64,000 bases of DNA from Siphlonurus alternatus (GCA_949825025.1 OX463779.1:42850249-42914248); one strand, 5' to 3'; positions 33,849 through 46,006 are shown, numbered from the stretch's first letter. The notes: generated by a model not told the origin, from the sequence alone. Numbers and translations are program-made.

Positions 33849-33976
33849 CACACCCTACACTAAAAATATAAGCTCTGGGTTATATTTGTGCATTGACTGG
33901 TCGATGAGAATATATAATAAGTGCAATGTACAAGTTTGTTGGTGATAATTATATTCTCGCAGAAGTGTAGGGTGTG
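33849..33976. repeat. Inverted repeat, 13-bp perfect stem
   Basis: CACACCCTACACT at 33849-33861 and its complement at 33964-33976, with about 100 bases between. It is the only clear inverted-repeat unit noticed in the 12-kb downstream region; it could be a small MITE or a structured UTR element. Confidence 0.5.
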
Positions 33977-35775
33977 ATTTGTCAGAGATTCCTTGAGTTG
34001 TTTTTAATGAAAATCATCTCTTTCTTTGACTTGCTTGCTTGCTGACTGGTGTGTTGGCTTCAAGTATATGTCATTAGAGTTGATTACGCAGTCTTCTATT
34101 TCGCCCCCTTTGTTGAGCCACTGGCCAAACGAATCGGACTGAATGAATCAATCAAATGTATAAAAAAATTAATTAATAATTAGTATGTACGTTTCTTTAT
34201 ATTTTGTTTTTTTAGATTTTATTTTTTAGTGTTTTTTTTTTTTTTTAACACCACACACATAAATATATAACTTTGATTTATTATTTTGAACAAAAAAATA
34301 ATATAATATTATCAATGCCACTTATATGCAAAAAAAAACAATTCAAAAAATGTTAAATTGAAAAAAAAGTATGTAAAAAAAAAAATTACACGCATTCACA
34401 AAATACACCCTTTCCCATATATAATTCTCACTTTTTTTTTGCATAAGAAAAATAAATAGAAACAAATCACATTTATATTTAAAACATAAAATTACATAAT
34501 AATTATTATTATGGGCCAAGTAACAAAGTATAAGTAAAAGGCTACAATGTTTTTACTTGTTTTTTAATTCAATAAAGTCTGCCAGTAATATAATTTTATA
34601 AAAAAAAATGAAAAATAATAATAGTTATCATTTATATAATACAAGCTAATGGGTATAGCTTAACAAAAATGATTTCTATAGAATTTATATAAAAAAAAAG
34701 GGGGACATTTGGTGTTTGACTTACGAAGCAAGTATTATTTTTGTAGCCGATAGATTTTTTTTTTTCCAGTGTTGTTAAAATGAATTATTATATCTATAGC
34801 CAATATACCGTTATTACATACAAAATATAAAAATATGACATTTTTTTAAAATAAACAGATGACACTACCTCCGTAGCTAAGTTGTTAAGTCCGATTAAAG
34901 TAGATGCCATTCTACTTGCTCTGATCTTCTTTGCCCATGTTCGGTGATTGTTAATTATTGTGTTAAAATCCTTTTCGGTCAGTTTCCTCTCATAAAAATT
35001 AATCTATATGTGTGTGATATACATTGTATAAAAAAAAAATATATGCCGTCCCAACTTTTAAGTCTAAATGTTTCGTGGTGTCTGGTTATCTTAAATGATA
35101 TAAAAAGTAATAAATTTTTTTTTGGTAGAAAAATAATAAATAAACTTAACCGATTGATTAAAGAATGTGAATGAGAGAGATTGTTTATTATCGAGGATAA
35201 CTATGTTTTATTTTTTGATTTTTTTTTTTTAATTTAATTTTCTTTTTATTTGTAAGATTATTAATAATTGTCTAGTGTTTATATAAATATAAAAAAAATT
35301 AATGTATTTTTATGTGAAGAAAGGAAAATGAATCAATCGGATACGTTTTTTGGCTAATTATAATTATTAAGATAGTCGCTCTTTTTATTAAACTAGCGTC
35401 ACAAACCCTCATTACATAATTTACCTTAATTATTAATTAGTCAATGCCACTTTTCATATGTCCAGGCACCACTTTAATGGGAACGTTAATTATTATTATT
35501 ATTATGAATATGATAATATTATAATAAACGAATCATAATAATATGTAATTTGTTATTTGTAACAATGTAACAATTTGGATTTGAGGAAAACATGGTCTGT
35601 TATGAAGGTGAAAATATTGATTTTATTTCTACAAATTTACCTCGCCCTTACATATAGCATATATTTCAACTTAGTTTTAAATAATAGAGTCAATACATTC
35701 CCAGGTTTTATGCAACTATCAAAATACAGCTAAGAAGATAGACACATGAATTTTGTTACCTTTTAAGCCTATATA

Positions 35776-36283
35776 AAGCCGGTATAACACGATACAATTT
35801 TTCTGATTATTGTATACAAATTTTCCTTACAAGAAAATTTAATCTCCATTTGTTTGTATTGAGAGGAAATTTTCTTGCAAGGAAAAATTGTATTCAATAA
35901 TCAGAAAAATTGTATCGTGTAAAGCCGGTATTACATGATACAATTTTTTTAACTATTGCTTACAATTTTTCCTTACAAGAAAACTTGAACTCCATTTGTC
36001 TGTATGGAGATAAAATTTTCTTGCAAGGAAAAATTATATGCAGAATTGTATGGTATAATACAGGCTTTTTACCGGCTTTACACGATACAATTTTTCCTTG
36101 CGCAGGAAAAATTATATGCAAAACTGTATGGTATAATACAGGCTTTATACCGGCTTTACACGATACAATTTTTCCTTGCGCAAGAAAATTTCCTCTCCAT
36201 ACAAACAAATGGAGATTAAGTTTTCTTGCAAGGAAAAATTGTATTCAATAATTAGAAAATTTGAATCGTGTAATACCGGCTTT
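35776..36283. mobile_element. Tandem array of AAGCCGGTAT-ended hairpin MITEs
   Basis: About four head-to-tail or inverted units of 110-150 bp built from AAAGCCGGTATTACACGATA, AATTTTTCCTTACAAGAAAA, a CTCCATTTGT/ACAAATGGAG core and the complements. Open frames here arise from the repeat. Ends and TAA-like flanks resemble PIF/Harbinger-type MITEs (inference). Confidence 0.75.
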
Positions 36284-36429
36284 AATTAAACAACTTGCAA
36301 TTTTGCCTGCCAAGTCAAAACTTGGATTTTGATTATAGTTATAAAATCTAAGCAGTCATTTATTTAGTTATATTTAATAGTCAATTGAGAAGTTTAATGA
36401 ATTATTTAATAATTGCCTTAAATTAATCT

Positions 36430-36560
36430 AAAGCCGGTATATTACACGATACAATTTTTCCTTACAAGAAAACTTATTTCAACTCCATTTATTTGTGTGG
36501 AAATGAAATTTTCTTGCAAGGAAAAATTGTATGCAAAATTGTATGGTGTAATACCGGCTT
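36430..36560. mobile_element. Solitary AAGCCGGTAT-ended MITE, 131 bp
   Basis: Same sequence as the array units, complete, with ends AAGCCGGTAT / ATACCGGCTT. Direct TAA on both flanks fits a 3-bp TWA target duplication. Confidence 0.75.
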
Positions 36561-38828
36561 AATAAAACAGAAGTAAAAGTCAAGAATATGATTTCAGTTT
36601 ATCAATTTGGCAGATTAAAGATCAACTAATAATTAAATTATTTCGATTGTCATTTATATTGCCAACTTTGAAGGTTATAAAAATTAATTCTCATTTTAAT
36701 CAGAAATGTTCTCCTCTACATCCCCCATCAGTAGTTAAAATATCAAGTATATATACAAATTGGAGCTAGTTTTTTAGATATGAATTTTTAAAGTTGACGA
36801 ATTTAACATGGAAGTTTTTAACATTAGACGCTCTGCAGTTCAAGCTGAATTCTGTTGCATTGGAATTTAACATTGAAATTCATGCAGTATGCAGAGCTAT
36901 ATAGTTTATAAAACATATTTTCCTGTGACAGTATAATTATATCATTTATAATATTAATATAGTTAGTGTTGTAAGTCAGATTTTAAATATTAATTAAAAG
37001 GCAAAGTTCCAATATTGTATTTTACATTGACGCGCAATTTGCGTGTTGTTCAAATTTAAGGTCCATAGAAGCATATATAATTATATATACAATATATATA
37101 GGCATATAGTGCACATCTCATAATATATAATTATTAATAATATTTTGCTGATCTTATTTTCTAATAAACATACATGGTAACATAAAAATCGAAGAGACGG
37201 GGACGCCGTACGCGCGCCTTTCAGGCAGAGGTGAGGATGAGGTGATTCGAGATTCAGATAAGAAAAGTTAATTAAAAATTACATTGTCTGGAAAAGGCGA
37301 CGAAGAAAAAAAGTAATTTAAAAATCAATAAATTAAAATCACTTAAAAAATCTTTATTATTTTAATAAATTATACTTTTAGTTATAGCAAAAAATTTAGT
37401 TGAATGCCAAAATAAAGATGAGGAAAACATTTTAAATTAATTTTTATAATCAATGACACGTACTGTACATACCAGCCATCTGGATCTATAAACCATCAAG
37501 TGCCCGGTTATTAATAATTAATTAACAAGCGTGCGTATGGTATTGTTATAATATTTAAATACTTGGATCGTGGCCTCATGCAGCTAGAACTGTGTCTGAC
37601 CTGAAAAACTTTGCTTATTTATTTGTATGGTGGTTTAAATAAATTAAATTTAAGGTATATATATTTTATTGCAGAAATGCTGCTTTCCATTTGACGCCTC
37701 CTCAATATTCCTCAATGTTGAGGAATATTCTCTTTTGACAATCGATCTGAATTAGTTTTTTATTGTAAATATGGAAAGAACAACTCGAATTGAACAATTC
37801 TTGTTAATTTGTTTTCATTTTTGCATTACAGTACGTACACTCGTTGTCTCGTTGTTCACTCTGCCAGGACGGGAAACTCACCCAAATTATTATCACACAT
37901 ACGACATGGCACACCAATTAGGGCAATTAGCGCTGTAGCCGTACGGGTTCATGCCCCTCTCCGTCACGATTGGTCTTGAACACTGCCCCAAACACTGAGT
38001 GGGTTTCACGCAGACTATCGGACTCGAGCCTTTAGGGATTGAGAGGTATTGGCTTCGACGTCGGATAGATCTGAGAACTTTAATGGGGAATTCTCTTACA
38101 ACTCAAATTTTTATTTAACTCTATTATATTATGATAGGGTACGTATTAACAATAAGTTTGACTTAAGTTTCAAGTTTTTAAACTCAAATTTGGGGACTCT
38201 AAAGGAATTATTAGAATAGGGGCAAAGTATGCAACCCGCGCGCAATCCTGAAAACTATGACGTAGAAACTCCCTAGTTTGTAACACGCAACAACTGCCTT
38301 ATATCATAGTATGAGCGTCAAGGAGTGATTGGATATAAATTTTAGTAACAAGGTCGAAATCAGAGAGTTTTTCTACCCCAGTGTCAATTGTTTTGTCCCT
38401 AGTATGTGTTTACTTTAAGAGTGATAATCGAAAATATAAATTTATTGCAGGAAAAATTCACCTGCTAGGCAGTTTCTACGTCACGTTTTGACGCCAAGTT
38501 CAAAATAAGGAAGATTTCGGGAAGATTTTTAAAAAATTTCCATGTCTCCAATTTGTTTTGGGACATTTAGTTTCAAGGCATAGAGCATCTGAAAAAAAAT
38601 TAAAATAAATGTAGGAGAATTCCTCATTGTTTTGATTGCTACAACCGCGTGGCGTCACAACATCGTGACATCATATCAAAAAGTGCATCCTTGTAAAAAA
38701 AAAAAAAAAAAAGTAAAAGAAAAGAAAAGAAATATAGCATGTATAGTTGACCCTGTTTATATATTATAACTGTGTTATAATCATGGCAAACACTATGCTT
38801 TGAAGTTCTGATTATTTTCAATGCTAAA
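36561..38828. other. AT-rich intergenic DNA
   Basis: No gene recognised. A moderately GC-rich patch at about 37850-38070 has no frame I can assign; it may be a transposon remnant. Confidence 0.5.
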
Positions 38829-39712
38829 TTCGAGAAAATATTTTCATATGACATATGTGTAGCAATGTTAAAAGCTTTCAAATTTTCAGTCTAAATTTAA
38901 TATTCCTTTTTGATATAATTATATCACGTACTCAAATTAACGATGTCTCTGATTTTTTGCAGCCCGTGTTGTAGTTACACTACCAAGGAATTAAATCTTC
39001 ACATCTACTCGGTTTTGAGATGCCTGGTATCATAGTTGTTCTAATCAGAAACCTCCCGAGGCCAATACACCTCGGGACATCACGAATATCTGCTATATTC
39101 TTAGACGTTGAACTATAATGAGATATTAGAATGTGAAAATTTTAGTGGCTTAATCGAAAGAAGGGGTAAAAATATGGTACTGTGAATTTTTTCAGATTTT
39201 TCTGAGACCTGGAACTATTTTTTAAAAAAATATTCAAAGTCTATTTTGTTGACATCACGGGCGAAAAAGGATAGGGTAGTGCGCCCCGTGACGTCATGAA
39301 ATAGTTCAATAATTTTTTAAAAATAGTTCCAGGTCTCAGAAAAATCTGAAAAAATTCACAGTACCATATTTTTACCCCTTCTTTCGATTAAGCCACTAAA
39401 ATTTTCACATTCTAATATCTCATTATAGTTCAACGTCTAAGAATATAGCAGATATTCGTGATGTCCCGAGGTGTATTGGCCTCGGGAGGTTTCTGATTTG
39501 AACAACTATGATACCAGGCATCTCAAAACCGAGTAGATGTGAAGATTTAATTCCTTGGTAGTGTAACTGCAACACGGGCTGCAAAAAATCAGAGACATCG
39601 TTAATTTGAGTACGTGTTATAATTATATCAAAAAGGGATATTAAATTTAGACTGAAAATTTGAAAGCTTTTAACATTGCTACACATATGTCATATGAAAA
39701 TATTTTCTCGAA
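38829..39712. repeat. 884-bp near-perfect palindrome
   Basis: Left arm starts TTCGAGAAAATATTTTCATA, right arm ends TATTTTCTCGAA. The inner element and the outer arms share the same centre (39270.5), so the arms have no net length difference. In the outer 290 bp per arm I see only about four mismatches. The centre is a core family A fold-back (39117-39424). The arms include CCTCGGGAGG/CACCTCGGGACATCACG motifs related to dispersed repeat B. Confidence 0.88.
39117..39424. mobile_element. Fold-back element, core family A (centre of palindrome)
   Basis: Ends AATGAGATATT / AATATCTCATT. Arms nearly identical to 3842-4165 (GGCTTAATCGAAAGAAG, AAATATGGTACTGTGAATTT). The central part is more diverged between arms than the outer palindrome. 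Confidence 0.8.
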
Positions 39713-40917
39713 TAAGGCTGCAGGGGGTAATGTTCATGTGTACATCTTCCCCCTGTATTGTACACAGAACATCAAACAACGCTATTAATCTAGATTATAT
39801 AATCTCAAAACGATCCAATAGTTTATAGTTTGTGAGTTGAATTCGTAATGATATCTCTTCATTGATCTGCTCTTTTTATTGAAGGAGAAAAACTACGGAA
39901 TTTCAATTGATAAGGTTTACATAATAAAAGATATTATAGAAGGGGAAGGTTATTTAAGGTGTGTACAGAAGCTTTTCAAAAAAAAAAAAAAGGGCCACGC
40001 GGTAATTCAAATCCCGCGCTGAGTTAAAAGCTAGAGATAGCCGGAGATAGGTAGGAGAAATCAAACTTTACCACGCGGAAAAATACCACGAAAAAGCCGC
40101 GGACCAATCACAGCGTCGTATTTTTGGAACCTCGTGAGCATAGCTTATTTACTGGTAAAAGTATTTTATGTTTACTATACAATGTAGAAATTTAACTCTA
40201 TAGCATAAAAATATCAATGGTGATGACTATTATATTTTTATTTTTGCTTTGAAGTATTTATAACAGCTAGGTCAGAAATTAAATTTGAGTTCAAAGAACC
40301 ACCCCCTCTCCTTTCGCTCCTGTACTTCTTTTCTGTCCCTATTATCTTTTATATTTTGAGTATGGAAATGTCATTAAACATCAAAAAGATTTTACATCTA
40401 CATTAAGAACGCGGTCATTGCTTATGGAGTTGATTATTTTTATTTTATTATATTTCCCTTATGAGAACGTTAAATAACAAGTTAGAGGTAGGAAATTCAC
40501 CAACAGTCCAACAACAACATTTCAGTTCCCAAAGGTTGTGTAGTGAACTGTGAAACCCTGTAAACACAACAATAAGGAAATAAACAATTAATTAATATAA
40601 CACTAAAGAATAAAAAAATAAATAAGCGTATTATACTTTTACATTGGTCTTATTTACAAACTAAGAATCGATATGTCTTAAATTAAAGTACCATTCATGG
40701 ATTTAATTTCAAGAGGTAATGAATTCCACAGAGAATTAATACACTCTTACATATTATGTTTATGAGCATCTGTGAGCTAGCGAAAAGGAAGGTTGGTTCG
40801 ACATACTCAATTATTACTACAATATGTTACAAATTATAAAAACACAATGAATTAATTTAGTGATGCATATGGTGTGGAAAATAACTTTCATTTATGTTTT
40901 TCCAGTCATATGACCAT
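39713..40917. other. AT-rich intergenic DNA
   Basis: No gene or delimited repeat recognised. Confidence 0.5.
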
Positions 40918-41078
40918 GGGCGGATCCGGCCCGAGACTCTAAGGGGGAGGGGTGGGTGGGAGGCGGTGTCCTATGCCGCAATGTTAAATTTTGGGGTGGG
41001 AGGGAGCGACGGGTGAGGGGTGGTAATACCTTCAATGTATTTTGGGACCTTTTGGGGGAAGGGGGGGAGGATCTGCGC
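40918..41078. mobile_element. GC-rich MITE with GGATC ends
   Basis: GGGCGGATCCGG at the left and GGAGGATCTGCGC at the right are imperfect inverted ends. The interior is G-rich with AATGTTAAATTTTGGGG. Same family as 13590-13749, in the opposite orientation. Confidence 0.55.
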
Positions 41079-42469
41079 TTGCATATGACAAAACAGAGGG
41101 CGAGTGACCTTAAGGCGAGTGAAGGTTATACGGACTTCAATAAGAGTGAAGTTATAATGTCATCTTAAGTCTGACGTAATTCAAGTAATGTTTCTTTTCT
41201 GCATTGAACTACCAATATTTTGAGATCGAAGAGGCTATCATGAGCTTCAATAGAAAGCATGAGAATTAAATACAAACAAATTTTTTTGCATACATTATAC
41301 ATTATCAATATATTATAATATTTTACTCTACTGTTATAGTTTCTATAGTTATTCTTATCGCAGATATTAGCAATGCAAAAGTTATATTGTAGCGGCCGGT
41401 CTTAGCCCCTGAGTGTTTGGTTGCTAGGCCACCCGCATGTCAAGAAAGCATAAACAGTTGCCTAAACACTCAGGATGAAGATGGAGGGGAAATGCAGTAT
41501 CATCAAATAATAATTCTTGAAGCTAATATGATGTTTTGATATTTGATAGGGGGAAGGCTTTCATGTCAGTAAACTAATAAGAAGGGTGCTCTTATTGTTT
41601 TTTAAAGAAGTCACGCGAACTAAATGCTTCAAAAATGCAATTTAACATCACTATATAGAAATTTCTAATATCAAAGTATAATAATTAAATGAAAATGTAG
41701 AAAATAGTTTGTTGTTTCGTAATTTTGAACATATTATATTATGATTTAGTCGACAAAATTAGAGAAACTTAGATTTTCAAGCATATAATAAACAGAGAAT
41801 ATATTAGAGATCCGACATAACATAATATTAACTTTATGGTATTGAAAATTGAATGTCATTCACAACTATAAACTTTCAAATATTGCGAACATGTTGCAAC
41901 AAGTAAATTTGATATCCTGTTAATCAAGTTTCTATTTGTAGCCGAATATGTGATGACTTAATAGCAACTATACATACGGTGATTATGTTGTAGAGTGCGG
42001 GCTGGAGTCACCGGCAGTCAAACGTTGCTATGACAACGCACGGAGGGAAGACAGTTCTCATTTCCTCCTCAACATGGCAGGATTGTAGACGTAGATATGA
42101 TTCTCTTACATTATTGTTACTACAGACATTTTAGGTCAATATAATGCTGTATGCTTTTCATTTCCTGTAATTCACATTAATCAAGTTAGTCAGATTGAAA
42201 GTATTCGCACTAGTTCGCACTTATACTGGGGTAAATAATGCTAGGACAGACATAAATCAGCCCCGGCAAAGCTGCTAAGCCGGACTTCTGTGTAATGCCC
42301 TGGGGATTAGCGTGTGAGCTCTCTTCTCAGACCCAACAAAGAAAGTAATTATTTTGAAACCATAGTACTCACAATGGCAAATTCCCACTACCTAAATTTC
42401 TTTTATAAATTATCATTTCAATAACTTTAAGATATGAAATAAAAGTTTTTGAATTAACTCTATTATATT
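41079..42469. other. Intergenic DNA with short hairpin and X-box
   Basis: No gene recognised. A short inverted repeat CCTGAGTGTTT / AAACACTCAGG spans 41409-41474. A perfect RFX-type X-box GTTGCTATGACAAC lies at 42024-42037. Confidence 0.5.
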
Positions 42470-42955
42470 AGGAAACAATGACACAATGGTATACGCATCT
42501 TAATTGGATGGTCGTGAGTTCAATCCCAGGCACCACCAAACTTTTTACAAGTGGCGGTTGCTAAAAAAAAAAATCCTGCATCCGAGGGCGGGGGGGGGGG
42601 AAGCATGAATTGACGACCATCTTGACTGAGTTTCTAGTCTCTATGGTTTCCTCAGTCACAACCACCCATTCAACACAACACTCTCGGTCCAGTGTTGGTC
42701 CAGCGCTGGAATGTTGGGCCAGTATTATACTGTGCCAACACTCTGAAGTGCCGTCTGAAGTCCAACACATTTTTTGACACCCTAGGCCTGTTCGTAAACC
42801 CTGCTCGGTGTACACTTTCTGCACCCAATCGACCTTATGTACATGGGATATAAGGTCGATTGGGTGTAGAAAGTGTACACCGAGCAGGGTTTACGAACAG
42901 GCCTCCTGTGTTTACTGAGCAGGTGAATGCTGGGATAGGACATGACCGCTCTTGT
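42470..42955 (+). mobile_element. tRNA-headed SINE interrupted by two insertions
   Basis: Head: box-A-like CAATGGTATACGCATC and box-B-like GTGAGTTCAATCCCA (42485-42530), then GGCGGTTGCTAAAAAA. Body: CCATCTTGACTGAG, then ATGGTTTCCTCAGTCACAAC (42615-42662). An imperfect CCAGTGTTGG repeat tract (42680-42740) and the 121-bp hairpin 42784-42904 separate the body from the tail GGTGAATGCTGGGATAGGAC (42922-42941). Confidence 0.7.
42784..42904. repeat. 55-bp-arm hairpin
   Basis: Arms from AGGCCTGTTCGTAAACCC to its complement with one mismatch in about 55 bp and an 11-base loop. It lies within the SINE tail, probably as an insertion. Confidence 0.88.
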
Positions 42956-44672
42956 TCGATCCACAAATCTTAATTAATTGACTTGACCCACAAAAAAGCA
43001 ATATCCTAGGTCGGGTACTGCACGAAGAGCCGGGAAGTCAAATGTCACTTGTATATTGTATATACAACAGGTTTCAGTTTAAGAAAAAAAAATAATAATA
43101 ATAATAAGTAAATAACATTGGTGGTTGAAACAAATTGGCTGATTTGTTTTTTTAAGGAGGGTGGGGGGCAAAAGTCCTTGTAAATTCTTAATTTGAGATG
43201 GTGAATGTAACTTCTTTTTCTATTCTTGAGCGCTGAAAATTTGCACGTATGTTTAGGAGCACTATTTTAAGGTTTAAGGTTGATATTGGGTAAATAAAAA
43301 TATAGGGGAAATTTTGACAATAGTACTTGAAGTACTCAAATAATTATTCATAGATATATTATGTCCATTACTTTTTGATTCAGAAGGGTAAGAGAATGGA
43401 GTGCCAAACTCCCATGAATTTATGAGTTTGTATATTTTTGACCCACTAACCCGTTTTAGAAAAATTAAATTTGATAGGTCATTAACAGTTGTAATTAACA
43501 ACTGCTGATAAAATTTGTCTGGCCAAAATAAAATAAATCTTAGTCACCGTTATAGCATAAAAGCAGTTAAGTTCCTTTTTACGTAAATAAATTGATGAAA
43601 CGGGTGGCTCGCTCAAGCACCCAGCAAAGATCATATTACATTGAGAGACCTCTTATGGCTTGCAACTTGACTCCTCATTCTAAAATTTTCTGTTTACCAC
43701 AATGATTAAATGTACAGTCAAATTCATTTAAAAAATCTCTTCGGAAGAGTATTTCTTATTCGTATTTCAGCGTTACAATTTTACGTATTTTAGTCTATAC
43801 TGCAATTGCAAAGTTATAAACAATGGTTTACTATCTTTTACTATTTTTATTATATATATATTTATTATTACTTTGTTAATATAGCATATTATATTTCTTT
43901 TTTGCTATATTATTTTATTCAATTGTATATAAATGTTGACGATGCAGTTATTTATCTGATAATTATTGGTGGTTGATCATATATTATTTATGCATGGATT
44001 TTATACCTTTTTCATACCACCGTTTGGGTTATGTATTCATATTTTTTTTATTATGTATTTATTTATTTTTGCTCTTAAGTCATCTCTTGTTTTTTTTTTT
44101 TTTTTTTTTTTCATGTCTTTCCCCCCATTCTTTTGTATTACTTAACCCAATAAACAAATATTATTATTATTAGTGGTTATAAAGCTGATTTATGAATAGA
44201 ATAAATAATATTAAATATAATATATAACAGCTATTAACTTTAAATTTAATTAATGTTTTAAGTTTTAATATATATAATTATATTATGCTATAATCAATAA
44301 TTATATTATAGTAATTAGGTGATTACAATAACGTTTTTTGAAATAAAAAGTATGTATCAAGGTCATTATAATCAAACTACGCACCTCATCTAAACTTGAA
44401 AGAATTTGATGTCAAGATCACTGACGCGATTCAAATTATTTTTCCTTTCATCAAAGAACAATCCAATTTGAACGTTTCATTGATTTTGATAAGAGCTTCT
44501 TTGCAGACAATCTAAGTGGATATTTTCGTCTGTAAGTTACAATAAAAAGTAATAAAGTAAAAATCAGAGCCGTACGTGTCTTATCGGTAAATCGGACTTC
44601 CGAAAGTTTCAGACGGTGAAAAAATTTCCAGTGTGGTATACACAGCGCTAACTGTCGCGTATAGCCAACAAA
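42956..44672. other. AT-rich intergenic DNA
   Basis: No gene recognised; poly(T) of 22 bases near 44090-44111. Confidence 0.5.
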
Positions 44673-44893
44673 CTTCCTCCATACAGGTTAAGTCACCGAT
44701 AATCACCGATTGGACCAATCGATGTTAAAGGGCTTAATTAGCTAATCAAATTTAAATATTTTAGGCATTTTAATCGGTCGTGAAATTTTAAATGCGCCCA
44801 TCATGTAAAGCTATTTTTGAAATTTCAAGATGCAATAGAGCCTAAAAAAATTATGTACTAATTTCACGCGTGTGTTAACCTGTATGAAGGAAC
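44673..44893. mobile_element. MITE-like inverted repeat
   Basis: Inverted ends TTCCTCCATACAGGTTAA / TTAACCTGTATGAAGGAA with one mismatch; TATAGCCAA / GATAGCCAA flank them in direct orientation. Confidence 0.5.
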
Positions 44894-45650
44894 ATTGATA
44901 GCCAATAGAGACAGGTCTCAAGTAAGCGTTGATTTTACGGTGTTCTCACCTATCTACCTATAGATTGTTTAAAAGAAAAACAAGTTCTTGATTTAAAAAC
45001 AGAAGACCCCTAAACAAAGGGGAGAGAAAAAATATGTTTACAAATTTAATGTTATTAATTCTAAATTTTCTAAAATGCTGACTTATGGAAAAAAAATTCC
45101 CTCTCGTCGCTGATCAAGAATCGAGAATGGACCTTTTTCTGTAGAAGGAACTCAAAAGGAAAATTAAATTTGACTATAATTTCTTATGCATTTGTAAGAA
45201 GATACTGACTCAGGAGGCAAAGGGTGTAAGTTTGGCTATGCGTCATATATGCTCGACAGTGTGGGGCTACGTTTGCGGAAAACCATCATTCTCTGAAACT
45301 TTTGGACTATTTAAGACATAGCATAGAAGGTATCTGTGACGTGAGTAAAAACACATTGTTCAAATTTAATTGCTGTGGTAGAGTTTCCATCATGCGCTGT
45401 GAATACCTCGCGGTCCAATAAATTTGTATTGGACAGGGTGGCAATGAATTCGATACAAATCGCAATAAATTCGGACAACTTGAATAAAAATGTCAATATT
45501 GAAACCATGTAGGAAATAAAGAATGTATGATTGATTAATTTTTACATTTGCAGTTCTATGTATTGGTATTATAGTATAGATCATGGAAATAAAGTTATTT
45601 TAATGTTAGATGCACCTAACAGGCGCCGATTTAGAATATAATTATAATGA

Positions 45651-46006
45651 TATTGAATATATTTTATTTCACTTTTCGGACTTTTACCCTTGCCGGTGTT
45701 CGATGTAATCCTTCTAGTATGTTGCGATGGTTACTTAGTGTTCGTGCACGTCACTAACACTTGCATGTAAAACACATATCACTACGTTTCGAGAGTCAAC
45801 TGCGCGCTCTTTTCCTCATGTGCAGTCTCAGATCACCTGAGGAAGAGAGCGGTTGACTCTCGAAACGTTATAGTGATATATGTGTATTACATGCAAGTGT
45901 TAGTGACGTGCACGAACACTAAGTAACCATCGCAACATACTAGAAGGATTACATCGAACACCGGCAAGGGTAAAAGTCCGAAAAGTGAAATAAAATATAT
46001 TCAATA
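45651..46006. mobile_element. Long fold-back element, ~165-bp arms
   Basis: Left arm starts TATTGAATATATTTTATTTC, right arm is its near-exact complement. Arms carry ACTCTCGAAACG, TGTTAGTGACGTGCACGAAC and CACCGGCAAGGGTAAAAGTC. Centre: CTGAGGAAGAGAGC. The CTGAGGAAG...CTCTCGAAACG pattern resembles sequences seen near the ends of some retroelements (recollection, unverified). Confidence 0.85.

Larger units (their letters stand above)
23639..35775 (+). other. Long AT-rich region, possible extended chinmo 3' UTR
   Basis: 12.1 kb directly after the chinmo stop with no recognisable coding sequence. It has homopolymers, TAA/ATA microsatellites, C-tracts (about 32389-32402 and 32981-32998) and many AATAAA hexamers, so the cleavage site cannot be chosen. 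Unlike the regions on both sides it carries almost no fold-back elements or SINEs, which fits a transcribed, insertion-intolerant UTR. Fly chinmo also has a long, microRNA-regulated 3' UTR. Confidence 0.35.

Noticed and set aside
35910..36251. 113-codon plus-strand and 82-codon minus-strand open frames
   Set aside because: They lie wholly inside the AAGCCGGTAT hairpin array; the peptides simply repeat the repeat unit.
35776..36283. CRISPR-like regular repeat array
   Set aside because: Units are long, self-complementary, variable and without unique spacers, in a eukaryotic genome; a MITE array explains it.
42561..42964. 60- and 87-codon minus-strand open frames
   Set aside because: They arise from the SINE body and the 42784-42904 hairpin.
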